The notes under the pieces are model-generated. The model was not told the origin of the DNA. It did not search any database and worked only from the letters and a program-made list of their open reading frames with translations. The position numbers and the translations under genes were made by a program. A stretch of 64,000 bases of DNA from Clavelina lepadiformis. Lineage: Eukaryota; Chordata; Ascidiacea; Aplousobranchia; Clavelinidae. Every line of letters starts with the position of its first letter. The stretch's first letter is position 1. The stretch is from positions 6,884,501-6,948,500 of the forward strand of contig NC_135243.1 of assembly GCF_947623445.1 (NCBI RefSeq), given 5' to 3'. Shown one piece after another: positions 24,815 to 36,666 of the stretch.

Positions 24815-25394
24815 GCTTTAAGTTAGTTGTAGGGATAACACGATCTGTAGGCGAGAATGGAAAATTCCGATTAAAGTTTGGGAGCTCTTCAGGAACAAAT
24901 CCACAACTTCAAACATAAAATTACTTAGATCTGATCAAAAATAATATTGAACCTATTGAACTACGCCTCTGCTTACCAAACCACTCAGGCGTATAATTTA
25001 AAAATCTTATAAAATTCTGTTTTTTCGTAAAATAAATAGCAGAAAGGGAAACTTGAGAGCAAAACAGTAATTACTTCGAAAAACGTTATTGTAAAAGTTA
25101 CACAAAAATATTGCATTAAAATTATCGGGAACGTAGCGATTTCTCGATTAACCAAATGTCGAAAGTTCAAGGGAACTATTAGAGTCGTAACCTGGGGGAG
25201 CAAGTGTCTGTCCCCGAGCATAGCCATATGAATGCGCCAAATGAGGTCAGAATTAATTATTCATATTACCTACAACATGGCAATGGAATATGATTTTTTA
25301 AGACACTGTAGTAGTGGTTTTCAGATGCCCATAATATAATATTGTAAAATTAAAAGTTCTTTATGATATTATTAGTATTTGTTTTTTATTTCGG

Positions 25395-25651
25395 TTCACT
25401 TCGTTCGTAGTTGATTCGCTAAGACCGCCAGGCTGCGCAATGGTTCAAGCTAGTCATGGTGATTGCAATTCATAAGACATCTTATAAGCAGTAGTATTAC
25501 TTATGTTCTTGGTTATTCGTAATATTGAGAAAGTGTACAGCACCTATAATACAAAACTTTTCTTGTGAGCTATTTTTGTTGTAATATTAAAGCCTTTCGG
25601 CCGACAAAAGGTTAGAGTATTCTAACCCCACGCAACAATGGAGTCAAATAA
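25395..25651 (+). repeat. Dispersed repeat family, partial copy
   Basis: Shares GCTAGTCATGGTGATTGCAA, then CATAAGACATCTTATAAGCA and the hairpin GGTTAGAGTATTCTAACC, in the same order as 34540-34751 and the complement of 61349-61570. It is truncated on its left side compared with those copies. The class is unknown. Confidence 0.7.
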
Positions 25652-27859
25652 TTCAACAAGTAAATTACATTAAGAAACCTTCATAAGTCAAAAGCTGTTC
25701 TTCAAAGTAATACAATCGAGAAATTCATTTGTACCGGCTGCACTGCAATAGCTAGAATAAGACTTTAAGAAGACGCTAATACTCAGGCTTCAGGGCGGTT
25801 TGTTGTGTACTTGTGTGCAGGGACCTCGTTTCAGAGGGGATGGAGAAATAGCCTATGTTCTCTCAACTTTTGAACAATTATCATAGTTTATCGCAGTTGG
25901 AAATGTAACTGCCAACGCATATAACACCAAGTTTGTCCCCTTTTATTTATAATATAATAATAATTATAAAATAATAATTATAATATATAATTATAATATT
26001 TTTCTTATTTTATCGCGTAACCGCTTTACAAACCAAGAGTAATTTTGACCTAATATTAGCACAAAACGGCGTTTGCAGACTGTGACTTGACTTGTGTTAC
26101 CACCATCGAAATTTGTTTTCATCACTGGCTAAAATGTGATACAAGCTATGTTGATGCAAACCTGATTCTTTAACTGATTATCATCGTCATAATCAAATGC
26201 CATACGCTGTATCGATGCGTTGGCAACCAGTCGATACCAAAGTCGCTTTAGGTAAATCTATGAAGCTGTTTTTAGGTTTAGTGCCAGTCGCATTTTTAGA
26301 ATGTTTTCTGAGTTTATCCCAGAGAGTTCTTTATGTACTCCTCGTATCGACATATTTTACAATCGTTGCAAGATCTTTCTACTTTTCCTTTCGGCTTGAT
26401 GTGGCCGAAGAAATATACAACTCTAAGTCTCAGATGTTTCGTGATTGTTGTTCTTAACAACTAAACGTTTGATGTCCGTGTATTGCCATTAGGCTACAGC
26501 TTTTTGAATACGGATTCCAGCCGTCTGTTCCCAACACAATAAGAAGCGTAAATGTTTGTCATTTATGATGTTCAAGCTTTGAATTAAGTCGAAGAGCATC
26601 TCATGCAGTTCTCCGGAAAATGGATTGACGAATCCAATAAACTGTATCGGATTCATCTTCATCTATCTAAATATTTAAATTTTTTGAATAAAGCATGTAT
26701 CTCATAGAGCAAATTTTGCACTTGCTTCACCTGTTCCTCATATAAGTAAACAGGACAACAATGATCCCAGGCTCTTCATTCAAGCCAAACAGCTCCTGGC
26801 CCAAGTTTGGATGAACCACTTTTCAAGCCTGCATGTACATTATCACTTCAAAGGATTAGCTTTGAAAGACAGCATAGGCTTATATACTAGCTACCTCAAA
26901 TTTAAACAGGTTGTGAGACGTCATGTGCTGTAGAACTTGCAAATAATTTCAAAAATAAAAGACGTCTTCGCCTACTTCATAAGTCCATGTCAAAAATTCA
27001 ATTTGCTCTACCGCTTTACATGTTGTAAAAATCGCAATGAAAAGATTATTTTTTGGAGCTGAATATTGCTGTTGCATACGTAATATATTGAATGCATACA
27101 GCATTCTGTACGAAAGTGGCGTTTTATTCAAAGAGAGTAAATCTGGAGGTCAAAAAATGGTGCCGATGTAACTATACTGTAATTGCCAATAAATATCGAC
27201 ATAGGCAAACTTGAATGTTACTAAAACATAGAAACTTTTCCGGGAAGTGTAGCTTACTATTACAAGCGAATTGTCGTTAACTTAATGGGCGGTATCGTTA
27301 CGGGTTAGTTTACTGCAATAGGAAATCTAGAGGAAGTAATAACTAATAGCAGCACATGCAGTTTGCATGTATGATGGGAAGCATTTAAGACTGTTTTTCT
27401 ATTTTGCTACAATGTAGTCAACAGTTTTGTTCAATGTTTCTTAGATAAATTGTTTGTGTTGAGAAGATCGATTTCCAATTCATGCGTCAGCAACCTCGTA
27501 ACCGATATGAAGTTTGCTTTGAAACATTCGATCAACTGAAAAACCTCGGAAATTGCATGTGAACAGCATTTAATTATTGTTATTAATATTTTACTATAAT
27601 ATAACTTATTGCATGTTGCATGTGAGTTTACGTGAGCTGTTTGTGTTTCAGTGTTTGTGAATGTATAGTTTTAAGCAGCATCCAAATACACAGTATACCA
27701 CGCACCAAAACATAATTCGTAGCCACATGGGTAAAACAAAATCAATTTTTAACAAAAGTCGAGAATATACCAGTTGTTCCTAAAGGCTTTTTACAAAGAC
27801 TGCAATAAACGCTTGCTTATAGGTTGCTTGTATCAACAGACAATAATGACAATAATAAA

Positions 27860-27901
27860 TTGCTGGTTGCTGGTTGCTGGTTGCTGGTTGCTGGTTGCTG
27901 G
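27860..27901. repeat. Tandem repeat (TTGCTGG)x6
   Basis: Six perfect units of 7 bp. Confidence 0.95.
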
Positions 27902-28305
27902 TTTATAAAACGACTGTCATTAAAAGGACTTCATAGCAGCACAGTATTCCATCGCAGAGACGTTATTACTTCCTTAACATTTGCTTTTTGACTTCGAAAA
28001 CTCAAAAGCCGAATTGAAATTGAGAGACGGACATTCAAATGCGATTCTAACATTAGAAGTTTACAATACAAAGCAAAAGTAGTAAGGTTTAGTGCAGCAT
28101 AGGCTTTCTAAATAGCTACGAGTACAATATTCTTCTCTCCATGGATTGATCGTGACCGAGACAAATGCCTCTGTTTGTTTGTGGTGTTTTTTCTGTGGGG
28201 CAGGGCAGTTCTTGTAGGGCGGGCAATGTTAACCACGTTAAGTTTTGTTTTCAACTGAGAAAGTTTGCAATGTTTTAACAAAAGGAAGCTGATTTTTTGT
28301 AGGAA

Positions 28306-31300
28306 ATGGCACTTGGAATGAAATTCCTTAAGTGGACACTTTTTATGTTAGTCGCGTTAACTTCTGTGGGAATTTTGTTTGCTTGGCAAAATGGGACGTA
28401 TTTATACAACAAGCAGCCAACAAGACATGAGTCTACAGGTAAGTTTACATATATGCGTGTTGAAAGAGGAAAATGTTTAAAACATAAGCCCATAGGCTAC
28501 ACTGCTTTACTTAAACTTTTCAGATCAAAAGCATGTATAGTTGTAGACTTGTTTAGCAGAAAATAAACAGATTCGAAAACGGGTGTTTTATTAAAACTGG
28601 ATTTCTGTTAAATTGTGAAACAGTTTACTGTAAATACACTGCCGGGTGGACTGGAACATGTTAGCTTATATTTTTTGTAACTTTACTTCCACACCACAAT
28701 AAACGTTATGTACCATTAGAAATTTTGTCTGTGAATGATTTCGGGGGTAATTGTTTGTTTGTTTGGTTAAGTGCACAATCATTCCATGTCCTACATCATT
28801 CCGTTTTCCATTTTTCCCTGACTACCGTGACTCACATTATTTCACATTTCGCATTCACATTTTCTCGTGACTCAAGTCATGCTTCCTAAATGACTCGATT
28901 GATTGACTCGCCTTGACTCGATTTGATTCGACAAATGACGATTTGACGATTTGATTAGATTCCAATCTAAATTTAGGTAAGAAACTCGTACGTTTGTCTA
29001 AAAAATTACACTTCTCTGAAAAGAGTATCAGCCAGACTAATTTTGAGACAATCGCTACGCGTGTGTGACGTCAGAAATGTTTTTTAAGTTAAAACTTAAA
29101 AGCGTTGATCGACCTGACCCTTGTCGTGAGTTCAATTCAAGCCAGAAAAAAGGCTTGGTTACAACAACCTTGACGTTACAAACTGCATAATAAGTAGAGC
29201 TTATAGCAGGTTGGTAGTTTAGCTTTCGGAAAATTAGACTAATTGGTGACCATTTTACCACGGCAAAGGCGCTCACAGCGTGTATACGAGCAGTACACAC
29301 GTGAGTACCATTTTTTATTTCCAAAGTACAATTGCTTTAAACTTCGACATGGATTTAATGCCCCACTAAAGCGAAACGTTTTAATATCTTAACATAACAT
29401 GTAGTGTAGTGTACTAAAGTGGTAGTGGGTACCAATTTTTTAAGTACTCCGCCGACGCCTTTGCAAGGTACTGTTTTCATTTCCGGAAGAGCTTCATATC
29501 ATTACAATTTATTGTGAGCGAGCTTCGAAAAGAACAACTGCTTCCAACTCTTAAAATCTAAACATCATCGGGTTCCAACGTAGGCTGTAAGTCAACAAGC
29601 CTGTTGTAGCATGCTTTTCGGTATAATATTTTGGTTTTAGTTTGCATATTCCTTTAGATATCGGAACAGATGATGTCAGGCCATTTGCTTCAGCCTATAT
29701 TGGTACGTCATATCCGTTAATGACCGAAGTTAAAAATGACACCCTGGTTATCTACAACCGCGTCTCCAAGTGTGCTAGCACCACTATGACATGGACATTG
29801 AAGATGATGCAATTGATAAATCACTTCCACGTTTCAACGGAAAGCATGCCGTTGATTCAAATGGAATTTAATAAGCAGGAGCGGGTAAAATATTTTGAAA
29901 GTTACTATTTTACCGCAAGCAGGTCACACAGCTTGTTTTTAAAGATAGGTTACAGCTACACGGTTACGTTATAGAAGTGCAAAAGGTTGATTTTAGCTAT
30001 TTAGGGTTCAACTGAAATTAGGTTTATATAAAATGGAAGATTTTGGTTGCTATTCGTTATGAAACTGTGAAATATAGCTTCGAAGTTCGAACGTAAGCTA
30101 TATGACTTTTGCCGGTGCACTATCAATAGCTTTGCCAAATAATTTTGCTGTACATTGAAATTAAGTAAAGTTAATAACAAATTTATATTATTACAAGACG
30201 TTATCTTGTCCAGAAAAATATTCAGAATTTGCTATTCAGAAAGAATTTGCGGAAAGAATCTTGTCTCTTCCCCGGGATACTGTATTTGTACGTCATTTTT
30301 ATTTCGTAAATTTTTCAGAGTAAGTAACCTTTATTAACATTTAAATGGAGATCAGATTTTCTGTAGACTTTATTGTTAAAAAAAGTTTAAACGTTCTAGA
30401 TTTGGTCTTCGCAATCCCATTTATATCAACATAATAAGGAATCCGGTTGATAGGTTTATATCTCGTTATTATTACGCAAGATATGGCTTCAAAAAAACAG
30501 AGAAAAGCAACGTACTATGGCCAAAATGGCCCATCTCTTTGAAAAGAATGAATACGGTAGGTGGCTACTCATATCATTTCCTTCAAGTACAGTATAGGAG
30601 TTTTAGAATTTTAGTATATATGTTGTTGATAGGTAACAGGATGGATGTAACAACCCAATTACAATGCTTAAATTGTTTCTAATGACCTTATAAAAGTTAA
30701 GTGCAGAGTCGTAATTAATTGAGTCAAAGGCTTGACAGAGTCCGACTCGAGTTTCTTTTTTCAAAGGATTCAGTTGAGTCAACAGTAAACATATTTAAAA
30801 TGACTTGATTTGACTCGAGTCAGTTTTATTGAATTCAGCGCAGCGACACAAAGTAACCTTTCGTTGTGTCGTATTCTGCGTTTTATATAGCCTTGTTTCA
30901 GGTGTGAGTTGACTCGAATTGATTTGAACCTTAATTAGCCTACCAAATGACTAAAACCGGCTCGGATCACTTTTGTCCTAAAAATACGACCTAAATCGAG
31001 TTAAATGACTCAAATTTGATAATTTAGTTATGACTCTGGTTAATAATAACAAAAAAATGCTAAGCTATTGTTTTTTTCATTAACAGAGTGCTAATACTTT
31101 TTACATCATCGCTATTGTAATTCAGTAGCATTGACAACCGTATACTGTTCATTTCACTAGACTTTGGAAGAGTGTGTATTGACCAATGTGACCAAATGCT
31201 TTGAAGTTGAACTTTATAAACCAATGATGATGTTTTTCTGTGGAGATCATTTCAACCCAAAATGCGGGTAATGTTTGTAATCGTAAGTTTCAGCACCAAA

Positions 31301-32036
31301 CGTTCAAAGACAAAAATGATATCTTTTATTTCAGTTATAGAGAGAAAACAAGATTTGCATTTAACCTTCTCTACATTTGCAGCACTTTGAGTCGTTTTGC
31401 TGTAGAACGATCTATTGAAAATATTCAAAAACACTACCTTGTTGTGGGTTTAGTAGAAGATTTTCCTAACACTTTTAAAGTTTTTGAAAAGCTGCTCCCC
31501 AGGTTTGCGGGTTGCTATGTATAGCAAGTTTGTAGGCTAATATTGTGTAAATTAGGAATTGTCAAATTTCCGCAAAAAAATTTAAAAAAGTTTTATTGTA
31601 TAACTGCCTACAACACTGAAGAATGTTGTCATGGTAGCCTAATGAAATAATTTCCCATTTTTTCAACAGATACTTTGAAGGTTCTTGGAAAAAGTTTCAA
31701 ATTTCTCCAGGTGAGTTGCAAAAGCTGCATCTATCCCAATTTAAAATAATATTGTAGCCTATAGGCTACCTTAGTACATTGGTAATTTCTATAAAACGAA
31801 ACTTCGCCCAATGTTGTACGAATGTGAACAGCAATCTGAATTTATTTCCAGAGAAAAATCTTTCAAAATCTTCCAATCGCAAAGAACCTTCCGAAAATGT
31901 GAAAAAAGTTCTCAAAATAGCTTTAAAAACAGAAATAGAATTTTATGAATTTGTGAAAAAAAGATTTTATGAACAACTGAACAGACTACGAGAACTAAAG
32001 ATGATAAATGATGACAACGACAGCACAACAACATGA
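28306..32036 (+). CDS. UST: Uronyl 2-O-sulfotransferase-like enzyme
   Basis: Eight exons: 28306-28438, 29658-29884, 30240-30319, 30400-30556, 31161-31267, 31383-31502, 31670-31710 and 31852-32036, giving 349 residues with all junctions in phase. The predicted product is a Golgi type II membrane protein with an anchor at about residues 9-27. The 5' PAPS-binding loop reads VIYNRVSKCAST (Lys82). RHFYFVNF carries the histidine (139) aligned with the catalytic His of heparan sulfate 2-O-sulfotransferase. The 3' PAPS segment is PIYINIIRNPVDRF. FFCGDHFNP and LLPRYFEG follow, as in the family. RHxxFxNFSxFG and YINIIR favour UST over HS2ST. The family sulfates uronic acid at position 2 in dermatan, chondroitin or heparan sulfate. 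One oddity: the usual Arg-Asp-Pro is Arg-Asn-Pro (Asn161). An N-glycosylation site is at Asn71. A second in-frame Met lies at residue 5. AATAAA is at 32056. Confidence 0.9.
30704..31038. mobile_element. GAGTC-rich MITE in a sulfotransferase intron
   Basis: Lies in intron 4 of the sulfotransferase gene. The left end CAGAGTCGTAATTAATTGAG matches the complement of the right end, CAGAGTCATAACTAAATT. The interior repeats GACTCGAGT and TGACTTGATTTGACT. The flanks GTTAAGTG and GTTAATAA agree at the first five of eight bases, consistent with an old 8-bp duplication. Related sequence occurs at 2010-2382, about 28855-28990 and 57180-57540. Confidence 0.6.
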
Positions 32037-33111
32037 CATTTACATTAGTGTAGTTAATAAATGATAACTGTACGACGACACCAAAGTAAGAAAGATAATT
32101 TTGTGCGGCCGTGAAAAGCCATTGGAACACTTTATTACCTCAAGACTCTAATAGGCTACTCCTCAATCAATCCTTACTTAATATTATTAAAGATTTGGGC
32201 AAGAAGTGTTTTTAGTGATACAAAGCCAATATACGATTTGGAAATGAATTTGAATTAACATTTTTTTCTGGAGATTAGACCTATATAGCCATTTCTAAAT
32301 AACAATTAAGCATGCTACGTTATAGCGCAGTTATAATAACATGTTTGCCTTTGCCATAAGTTAGTTTGAGAGCTTTTTAGATGAAGTTTGAGTTTATAAG
32401 CAGAGCTTGTCGCTTAGTAACGGAACATTGCAACAGCATTGCTGCATTTGTAAAACTTCACCAGATTTTAAGCTACAAGATAGGAGCGTCATTTGTTTAG
32501 TTGTCGTTGATAACTTCCTCGTGTAAAAAAGCATAATGTTGCATTGCTGTTTTTTATTGGCTAATAAACGTCACGCTTATAAAATAAACTTGCATTATAG
32601 GCTAACACTTTTCCAAATACCATTTTCATGAATGATATATTATGACATACATAGGTGAATGACAACAAGTAGCTTTCTTACAACCCGGAAGCACATTTAT
32701 GGTTAAGTCGTGGAGATAGGCTACTATAAAACCATATGATACTAAAACATGGAACACGCTTATCGTCGCTTTGTTTCTTTATTTTATTTTGCTTCTCCTG
32801 TCACGCATGAATAAGCAGTATATTCGTAGCACCTGTGGGACAGGAAAAGGTATTAGCGGAATGTGGTAAACTAGTGCGGAAATTCTTTTTGCTGAACAGA
32901 AGAGCATGCAAACATGGAAATATTGACGGAAATGTTAGGCTGGGCTAAACTGGCAAGTGTTGGTTATATGTAGAAACCACATTTTAAGATAGTCTAGGAC
33001 TCTAGGCCTAGACCATCGTTTAATTTATTTATCTTTGTAGTTCGAAACATGAAAAAAACTATTTTACATTGGTACTACCTACAATATGCTACAGGTTTAC
33101 TTTTAAGAGAT

Positions 33112-33369
33112 ATGGCGGAGAGTTTGACTGAACTGTATGAAGATCTGTACTCTGATCTGATCTCTGAACTGTATGATAAAAGGTTAATAGAAGAGTTATT
33201 ACAACATGATTTCGAAAATAAATTAAACAATGTTTTGAGTGTAGAAAAACAATTGCTAAGAAATATATGCGTACTTGCGAAAGAATATTCCCTCTCAAAA
33301 TTTGGAAAAGAAACTTTGCAAAATAGTCGGAGAGTTTTGACTAAACAAGCAATGCAGAAATTGCAATAA
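33112..33369 (+). CDS. Possible small helical protein, unknown
   Basis: An 85-residue single-exon frame from ATG 33112, in a frame that is open from 33049. TGCTACAG just upstream (33088-33095) looks like a splice or trans-splice acceptor. The product starts MAESLTELYEDLYSDLISEL, is acidic at first and then basic, and is predicted to be wholly helical with amphipathic leucines. I know no homologue. It may be one exon of a longer gene or a chance open frame in AT-rich DNA. Confidence 0.3.
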   Translation: MAESLTELYEDLYSDLISELYDKRLIEELLQHDFENKLNNVLSVEKQLLRNICVLAKEYSLSKFGKETLQNSRRVLTKQAMQKLQ

Positions 33370-34071
33370 AAAGTATGCTTGTTTTTATGGTCAAGCAAAT
33401 TTATATTTTTGTAATGATTCTCCAATTAATAACGCATATCCACAAATGTCATTGGATATTGTTCACCAATATCATAAACAAAAACGTAGAAGATAAGTTA
33501 ATACCACAACTTGTGGTCTACAAGTAGGCAAATTAGACCTCTATGTGAATGAAATTATAGAATATTTGTTTGGATATGGCATCCCTAAAATTGTCAAAAA
33601 TTCATGGCATGTCGTAGTTTGGCTTCGCACTTGCAGAGTAACAAACCACGTGGCAATTTAATCAAAATGTTGGAGTACAAACAAAATAGTTTGAAATATC
33701 CATTTGAAAAATTTTTATATTTTTTTGAGTTTGTTTATTTGCACTGTTCAAAAGAGTCTTTTCGGGCAGTAAAAGATATTGACTTTGATTTATCGTTTTC
33801 TCTTGTTACCTCATCTTGCCAGACAGTCTTATTGAGAAATTTTTACTGTATGACCTGAACCTATTTATACGTTTGTTGTCTTATACCAAAATATTGTTTG
33901 AAAAATTGTTTCGACATGTCAACAAGCAGTCACCTGGTTTTTATGGTGACTTATTAAAACACATATAACCTTGCATTGTAAACAATTATATGTAACTTAT
34001 TTGTAGTTGTACCGATAACGTAATTAAAAACTATGTAAACGATGTGTGGTGTTTCCTACTGGGTATATTGA

Positions 34072-34435
34072 TTTGTAGCGGCCTGGGTGGTATTTTTAAT
34101 ACCATTACATCATTTCTTGCAAAATTGTTTTCTAGTTATTGATTGAAGTTTATGAAATTGCTTTTTGATCAACACTTCAACAGGTTGTTTTCCAGCATCT
34201 GTGCTGATAAGTTTTTATTGGATATGCCCGCTTCTTAGCGCTAACACTGATTTATATCATAATTATTTATCTTTGTCTCAAAGTGTCAGCTTCGTATATA
34301 TATAGCTATATATATCTCACATTGTCAAAACATTGTTTCGTTCGCTGCACCTGCTACGACTTGCTGCGTTTTTCATGTCGAACATTTTAACTCCCATCAC
34401 TTTCACGTTTTATAAGCTCGCACTTCTTCCAACGA

Positions 34436-34491
<56 letters not shown>

Positions 34492-34751
34492 TTTGCTTAG
34501 TTAATCACCGAAATCAACAGATGAGTTGTCTAAGCTTGGTCCAAGCTAGCCATGGTGATTGCAACTCATAAGACATCTTATAAGCAGTAGTATTACTTGT
34601 GTTCTTGATTATTCGTAACATTGAGAAAGCGTACAGCACCTATAATAAAAACCTTTTCTTGTGAGCTAACTCTGTTGTAATAATAAAACCATTCGGCAGA
34701 CAAAAGGTTAGAGTATTCTAACCGCAAGCAACAATATAGTCAGATAAATAA
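34072..34751 (+). repeat. Dispersed repeat family, long copy 2
   Basis: Collinear with the reverse complement of 61349-62096. It begins TTTGTAGCGGCCTGG and ends past the hairpin GGTTAGAGTATTCTAACC. It has no coding capacity. The GA microsatellite at 34438 has expanded inside it. Confidence 0.75.
34438..34491. repeat. (GA)n microsatellite
   Basis: About 54 bp of GA with one interruption. The sister repeat at 61.7 kb has only CCAGAGAACAG at this position. Confidence 0.95.
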
Positions 34752-35746
34752 TTAAAGTAAATAAATTAAGGTAAATTACGTTGAGATACCCTCACAAGTC
34801 AAAATAGTTTTTCAAATATACTATATGGCCTACTATATGTTTAACAAAATGAATTGTTGTTATATTTTTGCCAAGTAGCGGTACCATTGCCGACGGTATT
34901 TTCAATGTACCGAACACCCACCTCTGAATATTACACACAGATAAATATAGAGATTCCAAATAGGTTTATTATAGTAATACATCCCGAGTCATGTAAAAAA
35001 TAGATAATTAATATGGTGAAGTTTTATAATACCTCTATGAGTTAAGTAAATTTGTAGGCAAATTCAGCTGTCGAGATTTTTCAACCAATCACACCACAGT
35101 TCGCTTTTGTTGGGAACAAAACTTCCGGATTTTTGTCTTCTGATCAGAAAGTTGGCTTTGCCAAGTCTTGTGCGCTTACCTTTTATGTACTTACCAGGCT
35201 TATAGGTTAGCTAGAAAATGGGAAATATAATGATTCGGTTTTTATAATGTTATTTTTACCCTTAGATTGTCATGTGAAGTTAAAGTGGGTCTCTTGTACT
35301 TTTGCTCTCCGACTTAAATGTAACTTTCTATAAGGCCTGAATGTTATAGAGTTATGAAGTAGGCTAATATAAAAATGGTATGACGTAATAATTCCTCAAT
35401 ACTCGATCCTGATATGGGAGTGCAAAAGTAAGGGAGACCCATTTAAAGGAGGTGATAGAAAAAAGCTGTGATGTAACAGTTCCTCAAGAGTAAAGCAAAG
35501 TAGACCAAACAAATCTGCTGATTCGAATAGCGCCACAGCCTTAGCAAGCGCGGTTAATCTAGTAAAAATGATAACATAAACCAAATGTCAACTCTTTGCA
35601 AATTAGCTCGACCATTAAAGCTTTACTTTGTAATACATTTTCACCAAAACGAAGTTGTTTGTAGAACAAACTGAAAAATAACACTTTGATTTGCACAAAA
35701 TAAAATCTAAATTGTTATTTTTCTTTTGGTGCTAAGCAATGCAGTC

Positions 35747-35854
35747 GCATTGCTTGCATTGCTTGCATTGCTTGCATTGCTTGCATTGCTTGCATTGCTT
35801 GCATTGCTTGCATTGCTTGCATTGCTTGCATTGCTTGCATTGCTTGCATTGCTT
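35747..35854. repeat. Perfect 9-bp minisatellite (GCATTGCTT)x12
   Basis: Twelve uninterrupted identical units over 108 bp, the cleanest tandem array in the window. Confidence 0.95.
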
Positions 35855-36666
35855 GCAGTGGCCTAAACCGACCTTAGACTTGACTCATACACCATTGTAA
35901 GAAGCTGTCTCTTATTCTTGTTTGATGCATTTTGGATTGGGATTGATTCCTTGGTTTTAGTAGATATTTTTTTAGAACAAATTTGCACTAAGGCGATAGG
36001 ATCTTTGAGTAAATCATTTTTTTTGTCATGCCAGACTAGAATACGAAGGTTTGTATATATGTAGGCTGTTAGCCTGTTGCGTTGTCTCTGATTAGTCTAT
36101 GAAATATTGGTATATCCCTTTGTTTGCGAAAAATGCAAAGTACGTTGGCAATAATACATGCACCACGTCTGCCAATATTGCAAATAATTGGGAGAATTAA
36201 ATGGCGTTTTCAAAAGGTGCTAAATAGGAGTGTTTTATATGTATTTTTGCTTTAAAGGTTTATTTAAAAAACAAAGGTTTGAAAAAGGAGGTGTCAGTCG
36301 TATAAAAATCTATTTGGACATATTATATTAACGTACACCGTGCACCTGCATTTTAACGCCACTTATTATTTTGTCACTAGTTTCATTGAACTGTATTGTT
36401 TTATCAGTTTTGCAACTGCTGTGTTGATAACCATATATGGTCTGCACTATTGATTCTGTCTTTTTTTTCTCATATATATTTATAGTCTTTATTTGTTCTG
36501 TTATATGATTATTCTGAAGAGGGACCATGTTACTCCAAAATTATTCAAAATTTTTTCCGGCAATTATGATATATGACCTACGAGCCTTTTCTGCATAAGG
36601 TGTGTTGCTAGCAATTACTTAGAATTTAGAGTTATAATTGATTGAATTGAAAATACATCAGGAGTA

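Larger units (their letters stand above)
24815..28305. other. Intergenic, no gene seen
   Basis: Holds a partial copy of a dispersed repeat (25395-25651), an AT-only stretch near 25950-26000 and a short tandem repeat (27860-27901). A plus-strand frame at 26197-26457 has no recognised motif. Confidence 0.5.
32037..36666. other. Intergenic, mostly repeats
   Basis: Contains one small possible gene (33112-33369), a dispersed repeat (34072-34751), a GA microsatellite and a 9-bp tandem array. The rest (32100-33000 and 35860-36660) shows nothing that I can name. Confidence 0.5.

Noticed and set aside
34072-34751. Dispersed repeat as a solitary LTR (starts TGTAGCGG, a CA lies near the other end)
   Set aside because: No matching 4-6 bp target duplication at any copy and no internal region; left as unclassified.
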